51,637 bases of DNA from an uncultured Aquabacterium sp. (GTDB taxonomy: Bacteria > Pseudomonadota > Gammaproteobacteria > Burkholderiales > Burkholderiaceae_C), in NCBI RefSeq assembly GCF_947366995.1, contig NZ_CANBCC010000023.1, positions 1 through 51,637 on the forward strand. The letters are read 5' to 3'. A program made the translations under genes and the position numbers. Numbering within the stretch: position 1 is the stretch's first letter; every line of letters starts with the position of its first letter. The notes under the pieces were generated by a model that had not been told where the DNA came from, did not search any database, and saw only the letters and a list, made by a program, of their open reading frames with translations. Below, piece after piece: positions 1 to 8,056 of the stretch.

Positions 1-215
1 CGGTCTACAACGCTGTGCTGGAGGACGGAAGCGCCAAGCGGGCACTGCGCGACACACTGACGCTCACCAGCATGCTGACGGGCATTCCCGTGTCCGCTTT
101 GAGCAGGCCGCTTGGCTATGCAGCGGAGGTCGCAGAGGGCAAATTGGATCCGGCCGGGCCCATGGACGCTGTCCGGGGCGCTGTCACCGGCGTTGCCAGT
201 CCCGAGAGCCGGTGA
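1..215 (+). CDS. C-terminal end of a phage-like large protein (partial)
   Basis: The reading frame is open at the left window edge (frame starts at base 3) and stops at 215, so only about 70 C-terminal residues are present. The tail contains LTGIPVSALSRPLGYAAEVA, ending in a Gly/Pro-rich stretch. From memory such tails occur at the end of large prophage proteins (transglycosylase or internal virion type), but this cannot be proven from the fragment. The location inside an integrated element that has an integrase at 1218-2432 supports a phage origin. No catalytic domain is visible. Confidence 0.55.
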   Translation, partial: VYNAVLEDGSAKRALRDTLTLTSMLTGIPVSALSRPLGYAAEVAEGKLDPAGPMDAVRGAVTGVASPESR

Positions 216-237
216 GCTGTGTGCTTCGGGGTGTCGG

Positions 238-573
238 TCAGGGCTTAGGACGCACACGCAACTGCGTTGGATCCAGCGCGTCCGCGACTTTCAGGGCGTC
301 CGTGCGCCAGGCTTCGAAGCCCTCTACGGCCTCGCCGCCATCGGCGGCGCGTTGATCCAGCATAGCGACGTAGTTCCGGATCAAAACGCTATCCTCCCAA
401 GCCTTCACCTCATTCAGCAGTTTGGGGCGTTGTTCCTTGAGCCAGGCGGATGCACGGGTTTCTCGGGCGTGCTTTTCCAGGATCATGTCCATGATGGCTT
501 GACGCCTGGCGCGCTCCTCTGGCGTCATGTTGGCGTAAGTCAGCGGCTCGTAAGGTTGCAGGCGCTTGCTCAT
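238..573 (-). CDS. Hypothetical protein of the integrated element, 111 aa
   Basis: Start chosen at the ATG at 573 (MSKRLQPYEPLTYANM), preceded by GGAG at a 9-base spacing; an upstream in-frame start at 624 would add a Pro-rich stretch without a good ribosome site. The product is soluble, charged and mostly helical (PEERARRQAIMDMILEKHAR near residues 18-37), with no signal peptide or membrane segment. I do not recognise the family. It ends 22 bases from the convergent phage-protein fragment, as expected of an accessory gene at a prophage edge. Function unknown. Confidence 0.6.
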   Translation of the reverse strand: MSKRLQPYEPLTYANMTPEERARRQAIMDMILEKHARETRASAWLKEQRPKLLNEVKAWEDSVLIRNYVAMLDQRAADGGEAVEGFEAWRTDALKVADALDPTQLRVRPKP

Positions 574-734
574 GAGTCGCGGCTCCGGCGAAGGCACAGG
601 GTAGGGATTGCCAGTCCACCGCAAGAGTCGTCCGCGGAGGCGCGGATGGCAGGCGCAGAACGCGGGTATTTATTTTCAGTGAGCATCGGCGTACAGCGGT
701 TTTAAATCGCCATTCTGTATCGTCGCGAAGGCTG

Positions 735-763
735 AAAAAGCTCTATCCGTAAACGGGTAGAGC
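735..763 (-). terminator. Rho-independent terminator
   Basis: GCTCTA at 740-745 pairs with TAGAGC at 758-763, and the inner bases also pair (TCCGT/ACGGG with one wobble). Read on the minus strand the hairpin is followed directly by five T (plus-strand A at 735-739). It lies 53 bases past the stop of the minus-strand gene 816-1127 and most likely ends that transcript. Confidence 0.6.
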
Positions 764-773
764 GAGGCGCTAG

Positions 774-804
774 ATTACCTGTCCACGGGTAGCCGTGTGG
801 TAAT
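774..804. repeat. Inverted repeat between two small element genes
   Basis: ATTACC at 774-779 is mirrored by GGTAAT at 799-804, with an inner CACGG/CCGTG pair around GTAG. No T-run follows on either strand, so it is a stem-loop next to the terminator at 735-763 rather than a clear terminator of its own. Role unknown. Confidence 0.5.
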
Positions 805-815
805 CCGGCGTCAAA

Positions 816-1127
816 TTAACAAGATTTCGACCTTTCAAGGTCCGGGAACATCCACGCGCTCGCGCCGCCCAAAGCTGGTTCTTGGTGCAGCCGCTGCAGC
901 GCCGCGTCGGCGAGCCAGCCGATTTGTTGCGCAAGCGCGCGCATAGCAGGGATGGTGAAAAGCTCCAGGGTGTTATCGTCGATCGACTCGGTGCCCACGC
1001 TGATCGCTCGTGCTTTGTCTGTGATTTCACGGAGTGCATCGGCGGCCAAGTTGATATCCCTGGTATTCGGGCCCTGCGTTGCGGGGTTGGTGGTTTGGCG
1101 AGCGTGGGTAAGATCAGAGGTAGCCAT
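816..1127 (-). CDS. Hypothetical protein of the integrated element, 103 aa
   Basis: Start chosen at the ATG at 1127 (MATSDLTHARQTTNPATQ) because AAAGGA sits 9 bases upstream on the minus strand; a longer form from 1184 lacks a comparable site. The N-terminal 30 residues are polar and probably disordered, followed by a helical segment (DALREITDKARAISVG, then ALAQQIGWLADAALQRL). No signal peptide, membrane segment or known motif is seen. It lies downstream of the integrase gene on the same strand (gap 90 bases) and is followed by a terminator at 735-763. Possibly a small accessory or regulatory protein of the element, but function is unknown. Confidence 0.6.
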   Translation of the reverse strand: MATSDLTHARQTTNPATQGPNTRDINLAADALREITDKARAISVGTESIDDNTLELFTIPAMRALAQQIGWLADAALQRLHQEPALGGASAWMFPDLERSKSC

Positions 1128-1217
1128 GGTGCACGTCCTTTCGATGGTGTGTGCGTTGTGGTCAGGGGCTCGCTGGCGCTGCAACGCCTTCGGGCCCCGC
1201 TTGTTTGCCTGATTCCG

Positions 1218-2432
1218 TCAGGCGTCGGGTTTCTCTTTCGACCCGGCAGCGCAGAACGCCGCCCAGTCGGCCATCATCTGGCGCCGCTTCTCGAACATGT
1301 CGCCGCGACGGTAGGCCGCCTCGACCTTGTCGCTGATGGTGTGCGCCAGTGCCATCTCGGCCATCTCGCTGGGGTAGTTCGTGTGCTCGGCAGCCCAATC
1401 GCGGAAGGTGGACCGGAACCCGTGGGGCACGCACGGTGCCTTCATCCGTCTGACCACCGCAAGCAGCGTCATGTCGGAGAGCTGCCCGCCTTTGGCGCCC
1501 ACGAATACCAGGTCGGTTTCCCCGTGCTTCGGCAATGCCTTGAGTAGCGCGACTGCCTCAGGGGACAGGGGGACACGGTGCTCGCGTCCTGCCTTCATTC
1601 GCTCGCCAGGGATCAACCACACCCCGGCATCAAGGTCGATTTCTCGCCAAGTCGCGCCTCTCACTTCACCGGAGCGGGCTGCCGTAAGGATGGCGAATTC
1701 AAGAGCTCTGGCACCGGCGCCGGGCTGCCCTCGTAGTGCAGCCATGAACGATGGCATTTCCGAGGCGGGGAGGGCGGTGTGGTGCTCGACGCGGGCAACC
1801 TTCGAGGGCTTGGGCAGAAGCTTGTCCAGATGCCCGCGCCAGCGCGCTGGATTGAGGCCCTCACGATGACCGCGGGCGGTTGCCCAGTCCAGCACGGCCT
1901 CGATGCGGCCGCGCACTCTCGATGCAGTCTCCGTCTTGGTAGTCCAGATCGGTTCTAACACCGCGAGCACCTGGGGCAGCTGGACGTCTTGCACCAGCAG
2001 GTCGCCAATCTTTGGGTAAGCGTAGGTGGCCAGCGTGTTGGTCCACTGGTCGGCGTGCTTCTCGTTGCGCCAGCCTTCGCTGTGTGCCTTGATGTACGCC
2101 TCTCCCGCCCTCCTGAAGGTCAGTGCGACGGCTTGGGATGCCTTCAGCGCGCTGCGCGCCTTTCGTGTCTCCTCGACGGGGTCTATGCCCGCCTTGATCT
2201 TCATTCTCGCCTCGCGGGCCGCCTCTCGTGCCGACGCCAAAGGCACGTCAGGGAAGCCACCGAGCCCGTAGTCGCGCCGCTTACTGCCGATCGTCGCACG
2301 CAGCACCCATGACTTCGCCCCGGTGTCCTTTATCCGCAGTGCGAGGCCCGCTACCCCACCGACAAAGTGCGTGCCGGGCTCGGCGAGGTTGCGTACCTCG
2401 ATCGCGGACATCTCTTTGGCCTTCTTCGGCAT
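1218..2432 (-). CDS. Tyrosine recombinase/integrase (P4-like)
   Basis: Catalyses site-specific integration and excision of the element. From the ATG at 2432 the product is 404 aa: an N-terminal arm-binding domain of the DUF4102 type (GLALRIKDTGAKSWVLR, residues about 28-44), a central SAM-like core-binding domain, and the catalytic domain. The active-site set is visible: R253 in TAARSGEVRG, K280, H337/R340 in VPHGFRSTFRDWA, H364 in ALAHTIS and the nucleophile Y374 in EAAYRRGD, so it looks intact. The frame extends to a TTG at 2465; I prefer 2432 because MPKKAKEMSAIEVRNL is a typical start of this family. The gene reads away from the tRNA-Ser fragment at 2584-2600, the usual position next to the attachment site. 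Confidence 0.93.
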   Translation of the reverse strand: MPKKAKEMSAIEVRNLAEPGTHFVGGVAGLALRIKDTGAKSWVLRATIGSKRRDYGLGGFPDVPLASAREAAREARMKIKAGIDPVEETRKARSALKASQAVALTFRRAGEAYIKAHSEGWRNEKHADQWTNTLATYAYPKIGDLLVQDVQLPQVLAVLEPIWTTKTETASRVRGRIEAVLDWATARGHREGLNPARWRGHLDKLLPKPSKVARVEHHTALPASEMPSFMAALRGQPGAGARALEFAILTAARSGEVRGATWREIDLDAGVWLIPGERMKAGREHRVPLSPEAVALLKALPKHGETDLVFVGAKGGQLSDMTLLAVVRRMKAPCVPHGFRSTFRDWAAEHTNYPSEMAEMALAHTISDKVEAAYRRGDMFEKRRQMMADWAAFCAAGSKEKPDA

Positions 2433-2511
2433 CGTGTTCTCTGGGCCCATCAAAAGACCCATCAAAAAACAGGAGATGCGATGGTAGAACTTGAGCCGCT
2501 ATGAGTCAACT

Positions 2512-2545
2512 GTTTGGCGTCTCTCCCGGCGCAGACGCCGCAAAC
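2512..2545. repeat. Imperfect hairpin upstream of the integrase
   Basis: GTTTGGCGTCT (2512-2522) is complementary to AGACGCCGCAAAC (2533-2545) apart from a bulge. It lies in the 325-base gap between the integrase start (2432) and the Spy-like gene (2758), about 40 bases from the attachment site. It could be an arm-type recombinase site or the integrase control region; nothing distinguishes these. The rest of this gap holds the attachment site and a terminator. Confidence 0.4.
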
Positions 2546-2583
2546 TGAGCGCAATTGAGATGACCTGAGACGCTCTGCGTGCG

Positions 2584-2600
2584 GACACCCTCTCCGCCAT
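2584..2600 (+). other. Attachment site: 3' fragment of a tRNA-Ser gene
   Basis: Bases 2589-2599 read CCTCTCC-G-CCA, which matches the 3' acceptor strand (partner of GGAGAGG), a G discriminator base and the CCA end of a tRNA-Ser. Upstream there is no TTCGAAT T-loop and no GGAGAGG, so no full tRNA is present. A 3' tRNA fragment beside an integrase is the standard scar of integration into a tRNA gene; the intact tRNA copy is expected at the far left end, outside the window. The exact repeat length cannot be seen without that other end. Confidence 0.65.
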
Positions 2601-2603
2601 ACA

Positions 2604-2640
2604 AAAAGCCCGTTTGCCGAAAGGCAGCGGGCTTTTCTGT
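2604..2640 (+). terminator. Rho-independent terminator of the tRNA-Ser gene
   Basis: AAAAGCCCG (2604-2612) pairs perfectly with CGGGCTTTT (2628-2636), with an inner TGCC/GGCA pair, followed by CTGTTTT. It follows the tRNA 3' end by four bases, so it is probably the original terminator of the host tRNA-Ser transcript, now separated from the gene by the inserted element. Confidence 0.75.
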
Positions 2641-2757
2641 TTTGGACGCCGGGCGTGGCGGGTTTTCACAGATCTTTACCCTCAAGCCACAGCCGCTTTA
2701 CCCCCGCGACGCATGCTCTTCTCCACAGCCACAACGGCTTTCAACCAGGAGAAGCAG

Positions 2758-3387
2758 ATGACCAATTCCTCTCGCACCGCGCATGCCAGCCAGCCCCTTG
2801 GCCGCCAGGGCTGGGCCCTGGGCATGCTGCTGGCCGGCGCCACGGCCCTCACGGTGTGGTCGGCCCACGCCTGGGCTGCCGCGCCTGGTGGCCAGGGGGC
2901 CGCCAACGCGCCCGCTGCCCACGCCGTGATGCCGCATGGCCACGGCGGCATGATGATGGGCATGCCCTTCGCAGGCCGCGGCCTGGACCGCATGCTCGAT
3001 GCCGTCAAGGCAACCGACCCCCAGCGCAAGCAGATCCGCGACATCGCCGACAAGGCGCGTGCTGACGTGCAGACGCTGCACAGCAAGTTGCCGCAAGGGG
3101 CAGACGGCCAGCCGGCTCATCCGTACCGCGCGATGCTGGCGCTGCTCGCACAGCCCCAGGTCGATGCCGCTGGCGCAGAAAAGCTACGCCAGCAACTCCA
3201 TGCCCATCACGATCAGGTCAGCCAGCGCATGCTGCAGGCCGCGGTCGACATCGCGAAAGTGCTGACGCCCGAGCAGCGTGCCACCTTTGCCAAGGAAGTG
3301 CAGGCGCGCATGGACCGTCGCGGCGGTGACCGCATGCCTCACCGGCATCACGGCCGCGACGGCGCGGAGCGCCCTGACGCACGGTGA
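2758..3387 (+). CDS. Spy/CpxP-family periplasmic protein, Met/His-rich
   Basis: Start at 2758 with AGGAGA 7 bases upstream. The 209-aa product has an N-terminal signal segment (hydrophobic about residues 17-40, ending AHAWAAAP) and a helical body with one LTxxQ motif (LTPEQ, 169-173), the hallmark of Spy/CpxP/ZraP-like proteins, which act in the periplasm as chaperones or as inhibitors of a sensor kinase. Two metal-binding-like patches stand out: MPHGHGGMMMGMP at 58-70 and HRHH at 195-198. Its stop codon lies just before a two-component pair (3405-5569), so it is probably the periplasmic accessory or output protein of that system, as CpxP is for CpxRA. Copper or zinc as ligand is inference. 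Confidence 0.82.
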   Translation: MTNSSRTAHASQPLGRQGWALGMLLAGATALTVWSAHAWAAAPGGQGAANAPAAHAVMPHGHGGMMMGMPFAGRGLDRMLDAVKATDPQRKQIRDIADKARADVQTLHSKLPQGADGQPAHPYRAMLALLAQPQVDAAGAEKLRQQLHAHHDQVSQRMLQAAVDIAKVLTPEQRATFAKEVQARMDRRGGDRMPHRHHGRDGAERPDAR

Positions 3388-3404
3388 GCATGGAGCGCGC
3401 GACA

Positions 3405-4130
3405 ATGCCGGACATGAGCGAGCACATCCTGCTGATTGACGACGACCTTCGCCTCAGTGCCATGGTCGGTGACTACCTGCGCAGCCACGGCTACCTGGTG
3501 TCTTGTGCGCCCAGTCTGGCGGCGGGGCGCGAGTTGATCGCCCGCCAGGCCTTCGACGCCCTGGTGCTGGATCTCATGCTGCCAGACGGCGACGGCCTGG
3601 ACCTGTGCCGGGAGTTGCGCGCCTCGCCACGTACACGCAGCCTGCCGCTGCTGATGCTGAGCGCGCGCGGCGAACCGACCGACCGCATCGTGGGGCTGGA
3701 GATCGGCGCAGACGACTACCTCCCCAAGCCCTTCGAGCCGCGCGAACTGCTCGCCCGCCTGCGCGCCCTCCTGCGGCGCACCGGCCCGGCGACCGACGAC
3801 AACGATGTCTGGCGCTTCGGCCGCCTCGAGATCGACACCGGCCTGCGCCAGGTGCGCCTCGACAGCAAACCGTGCGACCTCACGTCCTACCAGTTCGATC
3901 TGCTGTCCGTGCTCGCGCAGCATCCCGGTCGGGTGCTGAGCCGCGATCAGATCATGGACGCGCTCAAAGGGCATCCGCTGGAAGCCTTCGATCGCTCCAT
4001 CGATGTCCACATCTCGCGCATTCGCGCCGCCATCGAGGACGAGCCCAAGGAGCCGCGCCGCATCCTGACCGTGCGGGGCGTGGGCTACGTCTTCGCGAAG
4101 AAACAGGACGCCGACGTCGACGCCCGATGA
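3405..4130 (+). CDS. OmpR-family response regulator
   Basis: A 241-aa transcription factor from the ATG at 3405, chosen because GGAG lies 8 bases upstream; the frame begins at a GTG at 3384 overlapping the previous stop, and an ATG at 3414 is also possible. Receiver domain (about 7-120): acidic D12/D13, phospho-acceptor D56 in LVLDLMLP, S86, K108 in LPKPF. C-terminal winged-helix DNA-binding domain (about 135-232) ending in the typical RGVGYVF. It is translated with the kinase (stop overlaps the kinase ATG in ATGA). It resembles CpxR/RstA-type regulators. Targets are unknown; the adjacent Spy-like gene is the obvious candidate. Confidence 0.93.
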   Translation: MPDMSEHILLIDDDLRLSAMVGDYLRSHGYLVSCAPSLAAGRELIARQAFDALVLDLMLPDGDGLDLCRELRASPRTRSLPLLMLSARGEPTDRIVGLEIGADDYLPKPFEPRELLARLRALLRRTGPATDDNDVWRFGRLEIDTGLRQVRLDSKPCDLTSYQFDLLSVLAQHPGRVLSRDQIMDALKGHPLEAFDRSIDVHISRIRAAIEDEPKEPRRILTVRGVGYVFAKKQDADVDAR

Positions 4131-5569
4131 AGACGCTTGCGCTGCGCATTTACCTGGCCGTCGTCGCGGTCCTGCTGATCTTTGCGCTGGTGTCCGGCTG
4201 GCTGGCGCAGCGCAACCTCGAGCACCAGCGTGAACAGCTGCAGACGCGCGCTTTTCACGCCGAGCGCGCGGCCGCCTGGGCCGAACTGCTGGAAAACAGC
4301 CTGCCGCCCATCACGGCACCGATCGACGAGCAGGCCAACGCGCTGCTGGACTGGTCGGAGCGCCTGCGCATGCCCATGGCCCTGGATGACGCACGTGGCG
4401 AGCGCCTGGCCACCTCGCCTTTGCTGGCCGACATCCTGCGGCGCGCGCCCGACATGCGTGGCCGCCTGCAGCAGTCGCGTCTGTCGGACGGCCGCACCTT
4501 GTGGATGCTGCGGCCCGGCGCGTTGCGGCTGCGTGTGTTGCCCGGTGGAATGGGGCCCCCGCCCCCGCCTGGTATGGGCCACGGAGCCGAAGGCCCGCCG
4601 CCGTTCGCGCGGGAGGCCAGCCCCGGTGAGCCGCGTGGCGCACCGCATGGCGGCTGGTGGTCCGACTTCCCGCCCGCGTTCCTGCCCTTGTGGCTGGTGG
4701 AGGGCGTGCCCGCGCTCATCACCTCGCTGGTGCTGTTGTTCATTGCCGTCGCCGTTGGCGCATGGCCCGTGGCCAACCGGCTCACCCGGCGGCTCAAGGC
4801 CCTGCGGGATGGGGTGGAGGCGTTTGGCTCCGGGCAACTGCAGCACCGCGTGACCGTAGAGGGGCGCGACGAAGTCGCTGCGCTGGCCGCCAGTTTCAAC
4901 GACACCGCACAGCGCATCGAGGACCTCGTCACCGCCAACCGCAGTCTGCTGGCCAACGCCAGCCACGAACTGCGCTCGCCGCTGGCCCGCTTGAAGATGG
5001 CTGTGTCCATCATGGCCGACATGCCGCCCGAACGCGCCGCGCAGATCAAGGAAGAGATCCACCAGGACATCCGCGAACTCGATGCGCTGGTCGAAGAGGT
5101 GCTGCTCGCCAGCCGGCTCGATGCGCGCACGGACATCGAGCGCCAGCCGGTCGACCTGCTCGGGCTGGCCATCGAGGAGGCGCGCCGCGTCAATGCCGAA
5201 GTGTCTCCGGTGCAGGTGCCAGCCCACTCTTACCCGGGGGACGAGCGCCTGCTGCGCCGTGCCGTGCGCAACCTGCTCGAGAACGCCCGGCGCTACGGAG
5301 GCCCGGACATCGAGCTTGAGCTGGATGCCCAGCCCCGGTTTGTCGAATTGCGTGTTTGCGACCGGGGGCCCGGGGTGCCCCCTGAGCAGCGCGACCGCAT
5401 CTTCGAGCCTTTCTACCGGCTGCCCGGGCATGCCGAGTACGCGGGCGGCGTCGGGCTGGGCCTCAGCCTGGTGAGGCAGATCGCCGAGCGGCACGGCGGC
5501 AAGGTGCGGTGCGAGGCCCGCCAGGGTGGGGGCAGTTGCTTTGTCATCCACCTGCCTGTGACAAATTGA
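4127..5569 (+). CDS. Sensor histidine kinase
   Basis: A 480-aa inner-membrane kinase whose ATG overlaps the regulator's stop codon (ATGA). Order: membrane segment 1 (about 7-27), periplasmic region (28-190), membrane segment 2 (about 193-215), HAMP linker, dimerisation/phospho-acceptor domain with H280 in NASHELRSPLARLK, and an ATPase domain with N386 in RNLLENARRYG, the G1 box DRGPGVP (412-418), FEPFYR and GVGLGLSL (441-448). The periplasmic part contains an unusual Gly/Pro/His/Met stretch (GGMGPPPPPGMGHG, 140-153), which may serve as a flexible or metal-responsive sensor. All catalytic boxes are intact. It probably senses envelope stress together with the Spy-like protein. Confidence 0.93.
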   Translation: MKTLALRIYLAVVAVLLIFALVSGWLAQRNLEHQREQLQTRAFHAERAAAWAELLENSLPPITAPIDEQANALLDWSERLRMPMALDDARGERLATSPLLADILRRAPDMRGRLQQSRLSDGRTLWMLRPGALRLRVLPGGMGPPPPPGMGHGAEGPPPFAREASPGEPRGAPHGGWWSDFPPAFLPLWLVEGVPALITSLVLLFIAVAVGAWPVANRLTRRLKALRDGVEAFGSGQLQHRVTVEGRDEVAALAASFNDTAQRIEDLVTANRSLLANASHELRSPLARLKMAVSIMADMPPERAAQIKEEIHQDIRELDALVEEVLLASRLDARTDIERQPVDLLGLAIEEARRVNAEVSPVQVPAHSYPGDERLLRRAVRNLLENARRYGGPDIELELDAQPRFVELRVCDRGPGVPPEQRDRIFEPFYRLPGHAEYAGGVGLGLSLVRQIAERHGGKVRCEARQGGGSCFVIHLPVTN

Positions 5570-5714
5570 CGGGGCAGGTCGGCGCCGTGCAACTTCTGCA
5601 ACGCGGAGCTTTCAAACTGATGTGAGGGGGCATCCTCTTGGGGGGCGGTCGCTTGGCTGTCATCCTCCTTGTGGTGCAATCGGGCGGTCTGCCTCTTACG
5701 ACACATCAACGAAA

Positions 5715-6818
5715 ATGACAAAAGCCATGATCCTGGCGGCCGGTCAAGGGACCCGGATCCGCCCGCTCACCAAGGGCATGCCCAAACCGATGATTCCCAT
5801 CCTGGGCAAGCCGGTCCTTGAGTACATCATCGAGCACCTGGCCCGCCACGGTGTGCGCGAGATCATGATCAACGTGGCCTACCACCACTGGAAGATCGAG
5901 AACTACTTCGGCGACGGCAGCCGGTGGGGTGTGGAGATCGGCTATTCGTACGAGGGCGTGCGGGAGCATGGCGAAATCGTGCCCCGGCCCAAGGGCTCCG
6001 CGGGCGGCATGCGCCACATCCAGGACTTCTCGGGCTTTTTCGACGACACCACCCTGGTGCTGTGCGGCGACGCGATCATCGACCTCGACATCACGGCTGC
6101 CCTCGAAGAGCACCATGCCAAGAAGGCCATGGCGACGGTCGTGACTCTGCCCGTGTCGCGCGATGAAGTGAAGAACTACGGCGTGGTGGTGGCCGGTGAG
6201 GACGGTCGGGTGCAGTCCTTCCAGGAAAAGCCCAAGCCCGAAGAGGCGTTGTCCAACCTGGCCAGCACGGGCATCTACATCTTCGAGCCGGCGGTGCTCG
6301 AACTGGTGCCGCGCGGCGTCGAATTCGACATCGGCAGCCAGCTGTTCCCGTTGCTGGTGAAGCAGGGGCTGCCGTTCTTTGCCCAAAGCCACCCGTTCCA
6401 CTGGATCGACATCGGCCGGGTGACGGACTACTGGACCGTGCTGCAGCGCGTGCTGAAAGGCGAGATCGCCGACATGCGCATGCCTGGCAAGGAAGTGCGC
6501 CCGGGCGTCTGGGTGGGGCTCAATACCCGCGTGAACTGGGACAAGGTCAACATCACCGGCCCGGTCTACATCGGCTCGGGCAGCGACATCGAGGATGGTG
6601 TCACCATCGAAGGCCCGGCCTGGCTGGGCAATGGGTGCCAGCTGCGTGCCGGTAGCCACCTGGTTCGCAGCGTGCTGTTCGACTACACCCGCCTCAACGG
6701 GGGCGCGACCTTCACCGACGTGATCGCCTCGCCGCTCTACGTGGTGGACCGCAGCGGGCACACCACCTACCAGGGCGAGGAAGGCACCGCGCTGCGCTGG
6801 GGCGACGCGCGGGCCTGA
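5715..6818 (+). CDS. NDP-sugar pyrophosphorylase (copy 1)
   Basis: Makes an activated sugar from NTP and a sugar 1-phosphate. The 367-aa product has the nucleotidyltransferase signature GQGTRIRPLTKGMPKPM at residues 10-26, the catalytic GDAIIDLD, and EKP, followed by a left-handed beta-helix C-terminus (GPVYIGSGSDIEDGVTIEGP). It resembles mannose-1-phosphate guanylyltransferase/glucose-1-phosphate nucleotidyltransferase families; base and sugar cannot be decided. The start at 5715 is set by homology with the paralogue at 34814-35917, which has the same length and about 78% identity by hand count. It is the first plus-strand gene of the EPS locus and converges on the operon ending at 6838. Confidence 0.9.
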   Translation: MTKAMILAAGQGTRIRPLTKGMPKPMIPILGKPVLEYIIEHLARHGVREIMINVAYHHWKIENYFGDGSRWGVEIGYSYEGVREHGEIVPRPKGSAGGMRHIQDFSGFFDDTTLVLCGDAIIDLDITAALEEHHAKKAMATVVTLPVSRDEVKNYGVVVAGEDGRVQSFQEKPKPEEALSNLASTGIYIFEPAVLELVPRGVEFDIGSQLFPLLVKQGLPFFAQSHPFHWIDIGRVTDYWTVLQRVLKGEIADMRMPGKEVRPGVWVGLNTRVNWDKVNITGPVYIGSGSDIEDGVTIEGPAWLGNGCQLRAGSHLVRSVLFDYTRLNGGATFTDVIASPLYVVDRSGHTTYQGEEGTALRWGDARA

Positions 6819-6837
6819 TCCCGGTCGCTGTCGGATG

Positions 6838-8031
6838 TCAGGCGGGTGCGCAGCCCGCCTGCTTCAAGACGTCGGCATACACCGCAAGATAGCCTTCAAT
6901 GGCGGCCCCGGTGTTGAACTGGCTGGCCCAGGTTTGCGCCTGTTGAACGCGGTGTTCCCTCTCGGCCCCCGACAGGGCCAGCATGCCGATCAAGGTCTCG
7001 GCCGCCGTTTCAGCCCACGGGCCCACCGGGGCGCCGTAAGGCAGTCGGGGCACGTAGAAGGCAGAAGGCCCGCCCACCTCGCTCATGGGTGCCTCGTCAG
7101 TGGTCAGGGTCAGCGTGCCGCATGCTTGGGCCTCGACGATCGGCCATCCGAATCCCTCTGCCAGGCTCGGGAACAGAAAAGCGGCAGCCTGTGTATAGGC
7201 AGCCACCAGGGTCGGCTGGTCCAGCCCCTGCCGGAAGATCACCTGCGCGCCGGCCGGCACGGAGGCCAACGCGGCCTGCAACGGTGCGCCGGAGGGAGGC
7301 GGGCCCACCATGAGCAGCGGCAAGGGCACGGCGCCTGCTTGCGCACACCGTCGGGCGTATGCTGCATACAGACTGACGATGCCGACGCGGTTCTTGTACC
7401 ACTGGCCGCCGCCCACGTGCAGCAGCATGCTGCCCTTGTCTGCCGGCAGGTTCGCCCGGGTCAGCACAGCGCGCGCCTCGCCGTCGGGCATCGGGGCGAA
7501 GCGGTGATTCAGATCGTTGTAAACGACGCTGATGCGTTCACGCGGGATGCCGGCAAAGCGGATCAGATCGTCCTGCGTGCGCCGGGAAATGGCGATGAAG
7601 CGCCGTGCTTGCTGAAAGCCCTGCCGGATGTAGCGCTGGTAGGCCTTGCCCGTGGCCGACGTCGGGTTCTCGGGGATGTCGCCCAGTGCCGAGCGCAGCG
7701 CGAGCAGATCGTGTGCATGCACCACGTGCGGCCGGTCGTTCACCAGCGGACACCACGGGCCCAGCGCCTGATCACAGAACACGAACAAGGTGTCCGGTGG
7801 GAGGGTCCGCAGCGTCTTGCGGAAGGCCCGCGGGAACAGCAGGTACTGGTCGACGTAGCCCGCCCACTTGGCGAGCTTGGGATGGGTGATCCAGCGGCGC
7901 ATCACCGGCACAGCCGAGTGCAGGCTCACGGTGTGACCGCGTGCGGTGTAAGCCTCTTCCAGCATGCGCGCGAACCGCGGCATGCTCTGCGAGTTCATGA
8001 AGGGCGGGTGGGTGAAGATGGCGATGCGCAT
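6838..8031 (-). CDS. Glycosyltransferase family 4
   Basis: A 397-aa GT-B fold enzyme, last gene of the twelve-gene operon. The N-terminal half has the acceptor-domain pattern MRIAIFTHPPFMNSQSM; the C-terminal half contains LLHVGGGQWYKNRVG and the E-x7-E motif E292-GFGWPIV-E300 that binds the nucleotide-sugar phosphates. No membrane segments, so it acts on the cytoplasmic face. The gene follows the DprE2-like gene by 25 bases and is presumably co-transcribed with the lipid-sugar module. Family usual length is 350-420. Donor and acceptor sugars are not predictable. Confidence 0.9.
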   Translation of the reverse strand: MRIAIFTHPPFMNSQSMPRFARMLEEAYTARGHTVSLHSAVPVMRRWITHPKLAKWAGYVDQYLLFPRAFRKTLRTLPPDTLFVFCDQALGPWCPLVNDRPHVVHAHDLLALRSALGDIPENPTSATGKAYQRYIRQGFQQARRFIAISRRTQDDLIRFAGIPRERISVVYNDLNHRFAPMPDGEARAVLTRANLPADKGSMLLHVGGGQWYKNRVGIVSLYAAYARRCAQAGAVPLPLLMVGPPPSGAPLQAALASVPAGAQVIFRQGLDQPTLVAAYTQAAAFLFPSLAEGFGWPIVEAQACGTLTLTTDEAPMSEVGGPSAFYVPRLPYGAPVGPWAETAAETLIGMLALSGAEREHRVQQAQTWASQFNTGAAIEGYLAVYADVLKQAGCAPA

Positions 8032-8056
8032 GCAGGCTTCCGTCCGGTGTGGTCGC

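Noticed and set aside
112-705. A 197-aa plus-strand frame across 112-705
   Set aside because: Overlaps a phage-protein tail in another frame and a minus-strand gene with a good ribosome site; no recognisable domain.
2510-2599. A complete tRNA-Ser
   Set aside because: Only the acceptor 3' end and CCA are present; no T-loop sequence and no 5' GGAGAGG partner.
6840-6860. AGGCGGG/CCCGCCT stem-loop as a terminator between convergent genes
   Set aside because: It lies inside the last codons of the GT4 gene and has no T-run on either strand.
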